A stretch of DNA of 32,464 nt, from NCBI GenBank assembly GCA_046723735.1, contig JBKOVB010000013.1:1-32464 (forward strand), written 5' to 3'. Source of the stretch: RYN-111 sp046723735. Lineage in GTDB: Bacteria; Actinomycetota; Actinomycetes; Mycobacteriales; SCTD01. Under the pieces are notes generated by a model. The model saw nothing but the letters and a program-made list of their open reading frames with translations. It made no database searches and was not told the DNA's origin. This document shows, in pieces, positions 1 to 7,876 of the stretch. Within the stretch, counting starts at the first letter, position 1. The number at the start of each line of letters is the position of its first letter. The position numbers were made by a program, and so were the translations under genes.

Positions 1-879
1 GATCTGGTCGACCTTGACGACCACGCCGTCGATGTCGTGCTCGACGTCGTGCCGGTGCTCGCCCCAGTTCTTGACGTAGCCGAGCACGCCGTCGAGGTCG
101 TCGAAGACCTCGTAGCGCGCCGACACCGGCAGGCCCCACGCGGCCAGGTGCCTGTAGGCGTCGGACTGGCTCTCCGGCTGCCAGCCCTCGGTGGCGCCGA
201 CACCGTGCAGGGTGAGCGACAGCGGCCGGGTCGCCGTGACCCGCGGGTCCTTCTGCCGCAGGCTTCCGGCGGCGGCGTTGCGGGGGTTGGCGAACGGCGG
301 CTTGCCCTCGGCGACGAGCCGCTCGTTGACGGCGGCGAAGTCGGCGGTGGCGAGGAAGACCTCGCCACGCACCTCGAGCAGCGGCGGCACGTCCTCGCCG
401 CTGAGGCGCTTGGGGACCGAGCGCAGCGTGCGGACGTTCGGGGTGATGTCCTCGCCGGTGCGCCCGTCGCCGCGGGTGGCGGCGCGCACCAGCGCCCCCT
501 TGCGGTAGACGAGCGCGACCGCCAGGCCGTCGATCTTGAGCTCGCAGAGGTACCGCGCCGCGCTGCCCACCTCGCGAGCCTGCCGGGCGGCCCAGGTCAG
601 CAGCTCCTCCTCGGTGAAGGCGTTGTCGAGGCTCATCATCCGCTGCAGGTGCTCGACGGGAGCGAAGTCGGTGGAGAACCGCTCCATCACCTTCTGCGTC
701 GGGCTGTCCGGCGTGCGCAGGTCCGGGTGCTGCTCCTCGATCTCCTGCAGCTCCCGCATCATCGCGTCGTACTCGGCGTCGGTGACGGTCGGCTGCGCCA
801 GCACGTAGTACTGGAACGCCAGCTCCTCGAGCCGCTGCGCGAGCTCGACGTGGCGGGCCTGGGCCTGGGTCTCCGTCAT
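1..879 (-). CDS. ligA: NAD-dependent DNA ligase LigA, N-terminal 293 residues (cut by window start)
   Basis: LigA seals nicks between Okazaki fragments and during repair, using NAD+ to form a ligase-AMP intermediate. The minus-strand frame is open from 879 to the window edge and gives 293 residues. It reads through the NAD-binding Ia region (paired tyrosines near residues 24-25, DAEYD near 34) and the MSLDNAF segment, to the adenylation motif LKIDG with the nucleophile at Lys115, the same position as in E. coli LigA. Family members are about 670-700 residues, so the OB, zinc-finger, HhH and BRCT parts lie outside the window. The ATG overlaps the stop of the MetE-like gene as ATGA, implying translational coupling. 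The same order (MetE-like then ligA) occurs in mycobacteria (Rv3015c-Rv3014c, from memory). Identification is secure; only the 3' end is missing. Confidence 0.96.
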   Translation of the reverse strand, partial: MTETQAQARHVELAQRLEELAFQYYVLAQPTVTDAEYDAMMRELQEIEEQHPDLRTPDSPTQKVMERFSTDFAPVEHLQRMMSLDNAFTEEELLTWAARQAREVGSAARYLCELKIDGLAVALVYRKGALVRAATRGDGRTGEDITPNVRTLRSVPKRLSGEDVPPLLEVRGEVFLATADFAAVNERLVAEGKPPFANPRNAAAGSLRQKDPRVTATRPLSLTLHGVGATEGWQPESQSDAYRHLAAWGLPVSARYEVFDDLDGVLGYVKNWGEHRHDVEHDIDGVVVKVDQI

Positions 880-1859
880 GCCGTCACCTCCCGAGCGGCC
901 TCGACGAGCCGCGCGAGCACGGCCCGCGCCTGCTCCGGCGTGGCACCGGCAAGGCCGCAGGCGGGGGTCAGGGTCAGGTCTGTCACGCCGACACGATCTC
1001 GCAGACGTACGACGGTTTCGAGGACCTCCTTCACCGCGGGCAGCCTGCCGGGTACGGAGGGCAGCACCCCCAGCAGGAGACCGGTGCCCTGCTCGACGGC
1101 CCGCCCCAGGGCGTCCTCGTCGTACGGCAGCGACGCGTCGAAGCTCACCGCCCCGGCCTCGGCCATCAGCGGCAGCGGCGGGTTGGGGGCGCAGCAGTGG
1201 ACGACCGTGTGCTCCGCGGCGGCGAGGACGGTCCGCAGCTGCTCGCGCGCGGTGGGCTCGTCAGGGGCACGCAGCGTGCCGAAGCCGCTGGCGGTCGGCA
1301 CCCTGCCGGCGAGCACCGCGGGCAGGGCGGGCTCGTCGAGCTGCACCGCAACGGTGGTCCGGGGGAAGCGCCGCTGCAGGTCGGCCACGTGCTCGCGAAC
1401 ACCTTCGGCGAGCGACGCGGCGAGGTCGCGCACGGCGCCGTGGTCGGCCAGCACCCGGTCGCCGCGGTGGAGCTCGAGCACCGAGGCGAGCGTCCAGGGC
1501 CCGGTGGCCTGGACCTTCAGCACCTCGGGCGGGCCGCCGGCGGCGGCCTCCTCGAAGGCGTCGAGATCGCGGGCGACCAGGTCCTTCGCGCGCCCGCCGT
1601 CCCGGCTCGGCCGCGGGACCAGCCGCCAGCCGGACGGCTGCAGGTCGACGTCCATGCCGACGAGCAGCGCGGCGCCACGACCGGCCAGGTCGGCGTGAGG
1701 CCCCCGGTTCGGCAGCTCCGGGAGGTGCGGGACCGGCAGCTCGCCGAGCACGAGCCGGGCGGCCTCGGCCGGGTCGTCGCCGGGGAGCGAGCCGATCCCG
1801 GTGGCGGTGCCCGACCGCCAGATCGTTTCCCCGCGCTCAGCCCGCGCGGATCGGCTCAC
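876..1859 (-). CDS. MetE C-terminal-domain-like protein (cobalamin-independent methionine synthase family)
   Basis: A 327-aa stand-alone version of the MetE catalytic (UROD/MetE-like) barrel. Visible motifs are TGIGSLPG near residues 21-28, the QLDEPAL strand typical of MetE, an HCC triplet that fits the H-x-C zinc pair, and TPACGLAG near the C-terminus that fits the last zinc cysteine (DCGLK in MetE). The N-terminal MetE domain and its polyglutamate-folate binding part are absent, so the methyl donor may not be the usual tri-glutamyl folate. Full MetE is about 750 residues. The GTG start at 1859 overlaps the stop of the upstream 58-aa gene as GTGA, and its own stop overlaps ligA. It is the positional equivalent of mycobacterial Rv3015c. 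Family assignment is firm; substrate unknown. Confidence 0.85.
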   Translation of the reverse strand: MSRSARAERGETIWRSGTATGIGSLPGDDPAEAARLVLGELPVPHLPELPNRGPHADLAGRGAALLVGMDVDLQPSGWRLVPRPSRDGGRAKDLVARDLDAFEEAAAGGPPEVLKVQATGPWTLASVLELHRGDRVLADHGAVRDLAASLAEGVREHVADLQRRFPRTTVAVQLDEPALPAVLAGRVPTASGFGTLRAPDEPTAREQLRTVLAAAEHTVVHCCAPNPPLPLMAEAGAVSFDASLPYDEDALGRAVEQGTGLLLGVLPSVPGRLPAVKEVLETVVRLRDRVGVTDLTLTPACGLAGATPEQARAVLARLVEAAREVTA

Positions 1860-2032
1860 GCCTTCGTGGCGCGGGTGCGGGTCGTCTTGCGGGGACGCTG
1901 GCCGCCGGTGAGGTACGCCAGGTCGGCCTGCAGCGCGGCCACGACCTCGTCCCGGTCAGCGGTGGCTCCGCGCACCGCGAGGCTGAACTGCTGGATCACC
2001 TGGAGGTCGGTCAGCTGCACCTCGTCACCCAT
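1856..2032 (-). CDS. Small 58-aa protein upstream of the MetE-like gene, function unknown
   Basis: A 58-residue reading frame from an ATG at 2032. The first about 45 residues look like two amphipathic helices with regular hydrophobic spacing (LQVIQQFSLAV, VVAALQADLAYL), followed by a basic Arg/Thr/Lys-rich tail, so it could be a small helical nucleic-acid-binding or adaptor protein. The same frame stays open further upstream, but the ATG is chosen because a TAGGGT box sits 7 bases before it, as expected for a leaderless transcript, and the upstream part is low-complexity Gly/Ser/Pro. Its TGA overlaps the GTG of the MetE-like gene (GTGA), so it probably opens the operon with that gene and ligA. 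I do not recognise a family. Confidence 0.7.
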   Translation of the reverse strand: MGDEVQLTDLQVIQQFSLAVRGATADRDEVVAALQADLAYLTGGQRPRKTTRTRATKA

Positions 2033-2039
2033 ACCGATC

Positions 2040-2045
2040 ACCCTA
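2040..2045 (-). promoter_or_regulatory. -10 box (TAGGGT) for a leaderless transcript of the 58-aa gene
   Basis: On the minus strand TAGGGT ends 7 bases before the ATG at 2032. This spacing places transcription initiation at or next to the start codon. It supports the short start and an operon of the 58-aa gene, the MetE-like gene and ligA that starts here and not at mnmA. No clear -35 box is seen. Confidence 0.55.
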
Positions 2046-2166
2046 GCCGCGCTGTCCCGGGCTCCCGCCCGCGCTCCCCCCGGCCTGGCCGACGAGCTTC
2101 GCCGTCTCGGGGTTCTCAGGGCTGCCGGAGGCCCTAGCTGACGAAGATCGCCGCTGCGGGGAAGGG
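2046..2166. other. Intergenic region between mnmA and the 58-aa gene
   Basis: GC-rich spacer with no convincing gene. It holds one weak hairpin (arms AGGGC at 2118-2122 and GCCCT at 2131-2135) that could end the iscS-mnmA transcript. Open frames through it encode only low-complexity Gly/Ser/Pro/Arg sequence. Confidence 0.4.
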
Positions 2167-3228
2167 TCAGGCGGCAGTGGCGAGGACGGTCGCTGAGCCG
2201 AGAACGGTGTCGCCGTCGTACAGGACCGCGGCCTGGCCGGCCGCGACACCGCGCGCCGGGCTGCCCAGGGACAGCGCCCACCCGTCGCCGTCGGGGCTCA
2301 CCGTGCACGCGTGGACCATGCCGTGGGCCCGCAGCTGCACCTCGCAGGCCAGGGGCAGCGAGCGCGGCGCCGACCACACGGGCACGCCGGTGCGGATCGT
2401 GGTGATGTCGAGGGCCTCCGCCGGCCCGACCGTGACGGTCCGGGAGACGGGCTCGACCGACAGCACGTACCGCGGCCGCCCGTCGGGCGCAGGCACCCGC
2501 AGGTCGAGCCCGCGACGCTGCCCGACCGTGTAGGCGTAGGCGCCGTCGTGCCGCCCGACAACCGCTCCGGTCAGCGCGTCGACGACGGGTCCGGGCTGCG
2601 ACCCGAGCCGGTCGCGCAGGAACCCGGCCGTGTCCCCGTCGGCGATGAAGCAGATGTCATGGCTGTCGGCCTTGTCGGCCACGCCGAGGCCGCGGTCGCG
2701 GGCGATCGCGCGCACGTCGTCCTTGGTGATGGCGCCCAGGGGCAGCACGGTGCCGGCCAGCTGCGCCGGCGTGAGCACCGCGAGCACGTAGCTCTGGTCC
2801 TTGGCGAGGTCGACCGAGCGGCGCAGCACGCCGTCGGCGAGGCGCGCGTGGTGGCCGGTGACGACGCCGTCGAAGCCGAGGGCCAGCGCCCGGTCGAGCA
2901 CCGCGGAGAACTTCACCTTCTCGTTGCAGCGCAGGCACGGGTTGGGGGTGCGGCCCGCGGCGTACTCCGCGACGAAGTCGTCGACCACGTCGGCACGGAA
3001 CTGCGCCGCGAGATCCCAGACGTAGAAGGGGATGCCGAGCACGTCGGCCACCCGGCCCGCGTCGCGCGCGTCCTCGCGCGAGCAGCATCCGCGCGAGCCG
3101 GTGCGCAGGGTTGCGGGTGTCTGCGACAGCGCGAGGTGCACGCCGGTGACGTCGTGACCGGCGTCCACCGCCAGCGCCGCCGCAACCGCCGAGTCGACGC
3201 CGCCGGACAGCGCAGCGAGCAGCCTCAC
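2167..3228 (-). CDS. mnmA: tRNA-specific 2-thiouridylase MnmA
   Basis: MnmA adenylates U34 of Lys, Glu and Gln tRNAs and inserts sulfur supplied by a cysteine desulfurase. The 353-aa product has the PP-loop SGGVDS at residues 8-13, the catalytic cysteine Cys98 in PNPCLRCNE, the second catalytic cysteine Cys193 in HDICFI, and the beta-barrel C-terminal domain ending SPARGVAAGQAAVLY. Length is normal for the family (about 350-370). The frame stays open far upstream, through iscS, but the real start is the GTG at 3228, which overlaps the iscS stop as GTGA and gives the canonical N-terminus just before the P-loop. Coupling to iscS, the likely sulfur donor, fits its job. High confidence. Confidence 0.96.
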   Translation of the reverse strand: MRLLAALSGGVDSAVAAALAVDAGHDVTGVHLALSQTPATLRTGSRGCCSREDARDAGRVADVLGIPFYVWDLAAQFRADVVDDFVAEYAAGRTPNPCLRCNEKVKFSAVLDRALALGFDGVVTGHHARLADGVLRRSVDLAKDQSYVLAVLTPAQLAGTVLPLGAITKDDVRAIARDRGLGVADKADSHDICFIADGDTAGFLRDRLGSQPGPVVDALTGAVVGRHDGAYAYTVGQRRGLDLRVPAPDGRPRYVLSVEPVSRTVTVGPAEALDITTIRTGVPVWSAPRSLPLACEVQLRAHGMVHACTVSPDGDGWALSLGSPARGVAAGQAAVLYDGDTVLGSATVLATAA

Positions 3229-4388
3229 CGGACCGGCACCCGCCGGGCGCGCTCCACCGCCGCAGGCAGGGCGTCGAGCAACGCGTCGACATCCTGGTCC
3301 GTCGAGGTGTGGCCGAGCGAGAAGCGCAGCGACGACCGGGCCGTCACGTCGTCCTGGCCCAGCGCCAGCAGCACGTGTGAGGGCCGGGCGACCCCTGCGG
3401 AGCAGGCCGAGCCGGTGGACACCTCGACGCCGCGGGCGTCGAGCAGCATGAGCAGGGAGTCGCCCTCGCAGCCGGGGAAGGAGAAGTGCGCGTTGCCGGG
3501 CAGCCGGTGCACCGGGTCGCCGTTGAGCACGGCCTCCGGTACGGCGGCCCGCAACCGCGCGACCAGCTCGTCCCGCAATGCGGCCAGCCGCTGGGCCGTC
3601 GTGGCCTGGCGCGCCGTGGCCAGCGTCGTCGCGACGGCGAGACCTGCGAGGGCCGGCGCGTCCAAGGTCCCGGACCGGATGTCGCGCTCCTGCCCGCCGC
3701 CGTGCAGCAGCGGCGTGAGCGACACGTCGCGGCCGAGCAGCAGCGCCCCGGCGCCGGGCGGCCCGCCGTACTTGTGACCGGTGAGGCTCAGCGCGTCGGC
3801 GCCGCTGGCTCCGAAGTCCACCGGGAGCTGGCCGACGGCCTGCACCGCGTCGGTGTGGAACAGCGCCCCGTGCGCGTGCGCGACCTCGGCGAGCTCGGCG
3901 ACGGGCTGCACGGTGCCCACCTCGTTGTTGGCCCACATCACTGTGACCAGCGCGACGTCGCTCGGGTCGGGACCGAGCGCCTCCTCCAGCGCCGCGGGGT
4001 GCACCCGGCCGAGCGGGTCGACCGGGACCCAGGTCACGGTGGCGCCCTCGTGGGCGGCCAGCCACTCCACGACGTCCAGCACCGCATGGTGCTCCACCGC
4101 GCTCGCGAGGAGGCGCGTACGACGGGGGTCCGCCGCCCGCCGCGCCCAGAACAGCCCCTTCACTGCGAGGTTGTCGCTCTCGGTGCCGCCGGCTGTGAAG
4201 ACGACCTCCGACGGCCGCGCGCCGAGCGCCGCCGCGACCGCCTCCCGCGACTCCTCGACGCTGCGCCGGGCACGCCGCCCGGAGGCGTGCAGCGAGGACG
4301 GGTTGCCGGTGCGCGTCATCTCCGCGACGACGGCCTCAACCGCCTCGGGAAGCATCGGCGTCGAGGCCGCATGGTCGAGATAGGCCAC
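3225..4388 (-). CDS. iscS: Cysteine desulfurase (IscS/NifS family)
   Basis: A PLP enzyme of 387 aa that takes sulfur from cysteine as an enzyme persulfide. Motifs seen: LDHAAST at the N-terminus, HH near 100-101, the PLP-binding Lys206 in SLTGHKYGGP, and the active-site Cys329 in STGSACSAG on the mobile loop. The cysteine loop is the longer IscS-like form. It is followed by mnmA with a 4-base overlap, so its main partner is probably MnmA in tRNA 2-thiouridine formation, although iron-sulfur assembly cannot be excluded. The GTG at 4388 is preceded by TAGGCT at a 6-base spacing, pointing to a leaderless transcript. Confidence 0.95.
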   Translation of the reverse strand: MAYLDHAASTPMLPEAVEAVVAEMTRTGNPSSLHASGRRARRSVEESREAVAAALGARPSEVVFTAGGTESDNLAVKGLFWARRAADPRRTRLLASAVEHHAVLDVVEWLAAHEGATVTWVPVDPLGRVHPAALEEALGPDPSDVALVTVMWANNEVGTVQPVAELAEVAHAHGALFHTDAVQAVGQLPVDFGASGADALSLTGHKYGGPPGAGALLLGRDVSLTPLLHGGGQERDIRSGTLDAPALAGLAVATTLATARQATTAQRLAALRDELVARLRAAVPEAVLNGDPVHRLPGNAHFSFPGCEGDSLLMLLDARGVEVSTGSACSAGVARPSHVLLALGQDDVTARSSLRFSLGHTSTDQDVDALLDALPAAVERARRVPVR

Positions 4389-4394
4389 GCGCCG

Positions 4395-4400
4395 AGCCTA
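4395..4400 (-). promoter_or_regulatory. -10 box (TAGGCT) for a leaderless iscS-mnmA transcript
   Basis: TAGGCT on the minus strand ends 6 bases before the GTG of iscS. No Shine-Dalgarno sequence fits between, consistent with a leaderless mRNA. Confidence 0.55.
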
Positions 4401-4450
4401 CCCAGGGTCCGTCCGAGGGAGGTGGGCCGAAGCGGCGCCCACGACGGCCC

Positions 4451-5833
4451 TCAGGCGCGGGCGAGCACCCGCCGTGTCACAGGCGTTCCCTGCGGCAGCT
4501 CGTCGGCTACCACGATCTGCGTCGGGAGGAGGCCGGCGGCAGCGCGGACGTCCCGGGCGACCGCCACCGCCACGTCGCTGGGCTCCGCGTCGGCGCGTGG
4601 CACGACGTGCACCACGACCTCGTCGGCGCCGTCCCGCAGGCTGTGGCCGACGACCACGCGCCAGTCGGCCAGGTCCGCTCGGCCCACGAGCGCGCCGGCC
4701 AGCCCGCGCAGGTCGACCACGCGCGTCCCGGAGCGCAGCGCCAGTGTCGGCACCAGCGCGGCGGGCGCGACGTCGACCACCCGCGGAACCGTCCGGCCGC
4801 ACCCCGAGCAGGGCCCGGTCTCCAGCCGGTGCGCGAGGTCCCCGGTGCGCCAGCGCAGCAGCGCGCTGCCCTTCAGACCGAGCTGGGTCAGGACGACCTC
4901 GCCGTCCTGCGCCGCGGGCTCGCCGGTCTCCGGGTCGACGAGCTGGAGTACCTCGAGGTCGGGGTACGTGTGCAGCCCGCCGCCCGGCCGGCACTCCCCC
5001 CAGGCGAGCCGATGGCCCTCCGGCACGTGCACCGTCAGCAGCCTCGCCTGGACGCCGGCGCGTGCGAGCGCCTCCTCCGCCTCCGCGCGCTCGTCGGGAC
5101 GAGGCGCCCCGACCAGCAGCAGGGTGCGGACCGACCCCAGCGGCGCGCCCGCCTCGTCGAGGTCGTCGAGGCTGCGGCCAGCGTGCGCCGCCGGCACAGC
5201 CAGCACGGTGGCCGGGACGAGGTGGAGGGCCGCGGCCACCTCGTCGGCGTCGTCGCCGGGGAACAGCGCCGGCGCACCGCTGCCGAGCGCGGCGAGCTCC
5301 AGCGCCTGCCGCGCCGCCGTACGCTCGTGGGGCAGGTTCGCGACGAGGACGTCGTCCCGACCCAGGCCCAGCACCTGCCACAGCCGCGCACCGGCACGGG
5401 TCACCACGTCCAGGTCGCTCCGGGTGCTGGCCACCGGGAAGCGCACCCCGTGCCCCGCCGTCACGAACGACGTCGGCCGGGTGTCGGCCTCGACCACGGC
5501 CCGGTAGCGGCCGGGGCGCACCAGTCGCCGGGCCAGGCCCTGACGCAGCCGCGGGCCTTCCGCGTGCAGCGCCCAGCCGGTCTCGTTCGCCTGCAGCACC
5601 AGTGCCGCGGCTCCGGCCGGGTCGCCGTCGGGGCACACGTCCCGCTCGCCCACGCAGGGCAGCCCGGCGAGACCCGCGGGCGTCGCGGCCGCGGCTGCCG
5701 TCGTACCGAGGGCGGAGAAGCGCTCCCGCCAGTACGGCGAGAAGGGACCCACCGCGTGCACCAGCTGCGCCTTCAAGGCCTGGGCCTGCACGGCCTGCTG
5801 CTGCTGGGGTGTGCGGCGGTCCCACGGAGGCAT
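4451..5833 (-). CDS. PaaK-like (phenylacetate-CoA ligase family) protein with degenerate active-site motifs
   Basis: A 460-aa member of the ANL adenylating superfamily closest to PaaK. PaaK-like parts are the SPYWRERF N-terminal segment (about 32-39), the GEC...GLHTYPDLEVLQLVDPETGE stretch (about 279-305), RWRTGDL (327-333) and a CSGCGRT cysteine pair (342-348). The Ser/Thr/Gly phosphate loop (SSGTTGKP in PaaK) is replaced by TAGHGVRFP at 125-133, and the C-terminal catalytic lysine region (GKAKR in PaaK) reads GTPVTRR at 449-455. Normal adenylation is therefore doubtful; it may bind an acyl or acyl-CoA ligand or act on another substrate. The ATG at 5833 is preceded by TAGACT at 7 bases. It is divergent from an SDR gene. 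Family is likely, activity uncertain. Confidence 0.75.
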   Translation of the reverse strand: MPPWDRRTPQQQQAVQAQALKAQLVHAVGPFSPYWRERFSALGTTAAAAATPAGLAGLPCVGERDVCPDGDPAGAAALVLQANETGWALHAEGPRLRQGLARRLVRPGRYRAVVEADTRPTSFVTAGHGVRFPVASTRSDLDVVTRAGARLWQVLGLGRDDVLVANLPHERTAARQALELAALGSGAPALFPGDDADEVAAALHLVPATVLAVPAAHAGRSLDDLDEAGAPLGSVRTLLLVGAPRPDERAEAEEALARAGVQARLLTVHVPEGHRLAWGECRPGGGLHTYPDLEVLQLVDPETGEPAAQDGEVVLTQLGLKGSALLRWRTGDLAHRLETGPCSGCGRTVPRVVDVAPAALVPTLALRSGTRVVDLRGLAGALVGRADLADWRVVVGHSLRDGADEVVVHVVPRADAEPSDVAVAVARDVRAAAGLLPTQIVVADELPQGTPVTRRVLARA

Positions 5834-5840
5834 GCGCGGG

Positions 5841-5846
5841 AGTCTA
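5841..5846 (-). promoter_or_regulatory. -10 box (TAGACT) for the PaaK-like gene
   Basis: TAGACT on the minus strand is 7 bases from the ATG at 5833, as in leaderless promoters. It faces the SDR promoter in a 63-bp divergent spacer. Confidence 0.5.
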
Positions 5847-5884
5847 GGGAGAACACCCTCGAAGGACCGGGCCAGGCCGGGCAA

Positions 5885-5890
5885 TAGGGT
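5885..5890 (+). promoter_or_regulatory. -10 box (TAGGGT) for the SDR gene
   Basis: TAGGGT is 6 bases from the ATG at 5897, the TAnnnT-N6-start arrangement of leaderless genes. There is no ribosome binding site in the 6-base gap. Confidence 0.55.
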
Positions 5891-5896
5891 TCGCGC

Positions 5897-6799
5897 ATGA
5901 CGCGCTGGACGCTCGACGACATCCCGGACCAGACCGGCCGTACCGCGCTGGTCACCGGGGCCAACTCCGGCCTCGGGCTCGCCACCGCGCGTGAGCTCGG
6001 CCGACGTGGCGGCCGCGTGCTCATGGCCTGCCGCAACGCGAGCAAGGCGGAGCAGGCGCTCGCCGACCTGCGCGCCGAGGTGCCCGGCATCCAGGCCGAG
6101 GTCGTGCCGCTGGACCTGTCGTCGCTCGCCTCGGTCGACGCGGCGGCCGAGGACGTCGCCGGGCGTGTCGACGCCCTCGACCTGCTCGTCAACAACGCCG
6201 GCGTCATGGCCGTCGGCAAGGGCACCACGGCCGACGGCTTCGAGGTGCAGATCGGCACGAACCACCTGGGGCACTTCGCCCTCACGGGCCGGCTGCTGCC
6301 GCTGCTGCGGCGAGCCGACGCACCGCGGGTCGTCACGGTCTCAAGCCTGGCGCACCTGATCGGGCGCATCGACTTCGACGACCTCATGGGCGACCGGCGG
6401 TACGGCCGCTGGCGCGCCTACGCCCAGAGCAAGCTCGCCAACCTGCTCTTCACCGCCGAGCTCGACCGGCGGCTCGGCGACGAGCTCACGGCTGTCGCGG
6501 CACACCCCGGCTACGCCGCCACCCACCTGCAGGAGGGCCAGGGGCAGCCGTTCTTCGAGCTGCTCATGAAGGTCGGCAACGGCGTGTTCGCCCAGAGCGG
6601 TGACAGCGGCGCGCTGCCCTCGCTACGCGCGGCGACCGACCCGACCGCGAAGGGCAACGACTTCTTCGGCCCGGGGCTGCTCGAGATGCGCGGCGCCCCG
6701 GTCAAGGTCGGCCGCAGCGCCGCGGCCAAGGACCCGGTGGTCGCCGCCCGGCTGTGGGAGCTGTCCGAGGAGCTCACCGGCGTGACCGTGGGCGTCTGA
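5897..6799 (+). CDS. Short-chain dehydrogenase/reductase, retinol-dehydrogenase-like subgroup
   Basis: A 300-aa NAD(P)-dependent oxidoreductase of the SDR superfamily. Seen: cofactor motif TGANSGLG at 20-27, an Arg at 46 in MACRN that usually favours NADP(H), NNAG at 99-102, catalytic Ser near 149-150, and Tyr175/Lys179 in YAQSK. The 25-residue gap from Ser to Tyr, with an insert containing RIDFDDL, is typical of the WWOX/retinol-dehydrogenase-like branch and not of FabG. The substrate cannot be told from sequence; a hydrophobic aldehyde, ketone or alcohol is usual. It is a single-gene unit ending at a strong hairpin shared with the convergent etf operon. Confidence 0.88.
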   Translation: MTRWTLDDIPDQTGRTALVTGANSGLGLATARELGRRGGRVLMACRNASKAEQALADLRAEVPGIQAEVVPLDLSSLASVDAAAEDVAGRVDALDLLVNNAGVMAVGKGTTADGFEVQIGTNHLGHFALTGRLLPLLRRADAPRVVTVSSLAHLIGRIDFDDLMGDRRYGRWRAYAQSKLANLLFTAELDRRLGDELTAVAAHPGYAATHLQEGQGQPFFELLMKVGNGVFAQSGDSGALPSLRAATDPTAKGNDFFGPGLLEMRGAPVKVGRSAAAKDPVVAARLWELSEELTGVTVGV

Positions 6800-6857
6800 C
6801 GCCTCGGTCGCCTTGCGGGGGTCGTGGGCCGGCACCACAACCTCCCGTCAGACGGCG

Positions 6858-6889
6858 AAGGCCGGGCCCCCGCGCGGGGACCCGGCCTT
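6858..6889. terminator. Bidirectional hairpin terminator between the SDR gene and etfA
   Basis: Nine-bp arms AAGGCCGGG (6858-6866) and CCCGGCCTT (6881-6889), one C-A mismatch, then CCCC/GGGG around a 4-base GCGC loop. It lies between converging genes, is nearly symmetric, and has short A/T flanks on both sides, so it can end both transcripts. The U-tract is short, as is common in high-GC genomes. Confidence 0.8.
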
Positions 6890-6903
6890 CTTCCGTCACG
6901 GGC

Positions 6904-7857
6904 TCAGCCCTTGCGCTTGTTGATCTCCTCGGTCAGCGCCGGGACGACCGTGTTGAGGTCGCCCACCAGGCCGAAGTCGGCGAGCTCGAAGATCGGGGCC
7001 TCGGGGTCCTTGTTGATGGCCACGATGGTCTTCGAGGTCTGCATGCCGGCCCGGTGCTGGATGGCGCCGGAGATGCCGGCCGCGATGTAGAGCTGCGGCG
7101 ATACGGTGCGACCGGTCTGGCCGACCTGGTTCTGGTGCGGGTACCACCCGGCGTCGGTCGCGGCGCGGGAGGCGCCGACGGCCGCGCCGAGCGAGTCGGC
7201 GAGCGCCTCGATGATCGAGAAGTTCTCGGCCGAGCCGACACCACGACCGCCGGAGACGACGATCGACGCCTCACCGAGGTCGGGGCGACCGCCCTTGGCC
7301 TCGACGACTCGCTCGGTGACGCGCGCGGCCTTGTCGGCGTCGCTCGCCTGCACCGAGACGTTCTCGACCGCGCCCGCGCCGGCGCCCTCGACCGGGGCGA
7401 CCGAGTTCGCCCGGACGGCGACGATCGGGGTGCCGGTCGCGACCTTGGACGACACCACGACGGAGCCGCCGAAGATCGGCTGCTCGGCGACGAGGTCGGC
7501 CGACAAGGCCGTCGCGTCGGTGAGCAGGCCGCCGCCGGTCTTGACCGCGAGGCGGGCGCCGACCTCCTTGCCCTCCGCGGTGGCGGGGACGAGAACGGCG
7601 GCCGGGCTCGCGCTGCCGACCAGCTGGGCGAGCAGCGCGGCCTTCGGGCCGGCCAGGAAGTCGTCGTGGTCGGCGGACTCGTCCACGTAGACCTTGTCCG
7701 CGCCGTACTGCTTCAGTGTGTCGACCGTCTTGGCAGCGCCGGCGCCGGTGGCGACGGCCGCGGGCGAGCCGAGCGTCTTGGCGAGCGCGAGCAGCTCGAG
7801 CGTCGCCTTCTTCGGGGTGCCGTCGACGTGGTCGACGAGGACCAGGACCTCAGACAT
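6904..7857 (-). CDS. etfA: Electron transfer flavoprotein, alpha subunit
   Basis: EtfA binds FAD and, with EtfB, carries electrons from acyl-CoA dehydrogenases to the membrane quinone pool. The 317-aa product has the N-terminal strand VLVLVDHVDG, the SGGRGVGSAENF segment, and the highly conserved FAD-binding C-terminal stretch TGRTVSPQLYIAAGISGAIQ followed by the INKDPEAPIF segment. The frame is open 24 codons further upstream, but the ATG at 7857 has GGAG about 8 bases upstream and starts directly at the first beta strand. It follows etfB with a 19-bp gap, as one operon. The family is unambiguous. Confidence 0.96.
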   Translation of the reverse strand: MSEVLVLVDHVDGTPKKATLELLALAKTLGSPAAVATGAGAAKTVDTLKQYGADKVYVDESADHDDFLAGPKAALLAQLVGSASPAAVLVPATAEGKEVGARLAVKTGGGLLTDATALSADLVAEQPIFGGSVVVSSKVATGTPIVAVRANSVAPVEGAGAGAVENVSVQASDADKAARVTERVVEAKGGRPDLGEASIVVSGGRGVGSAENFSIIEALADSLGAAVGASRAATDAGWYPHQNQVGQTGRTVSPQLYIAAGISGAIQHRAGMQTSKTIVAINKDPEAPIFELADFGLVGDLNTVVPALTEEINKRKG

Positions 7858-7876
7858 GTGTTGTGCTCCAGCCCTC

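Noticed and set aside
37..1698. Long plus-strand open frame opposite ligA and the MetE-like gene (553 codons)
   Set aside because: It is antisense to two clearly conserved genes, and its product is low-complexity Arg/Ala/Gly/Ser sequence, a usual shadow in high-GC DNA.
2033..2249. Minus-strand frame with Gly/Ser/Pro repeats between mnmA and the 58-aa gene
   Set aside because: It overlaps the end of mnmA, has no ribosome binding site, and reads as low-complexity sequence.
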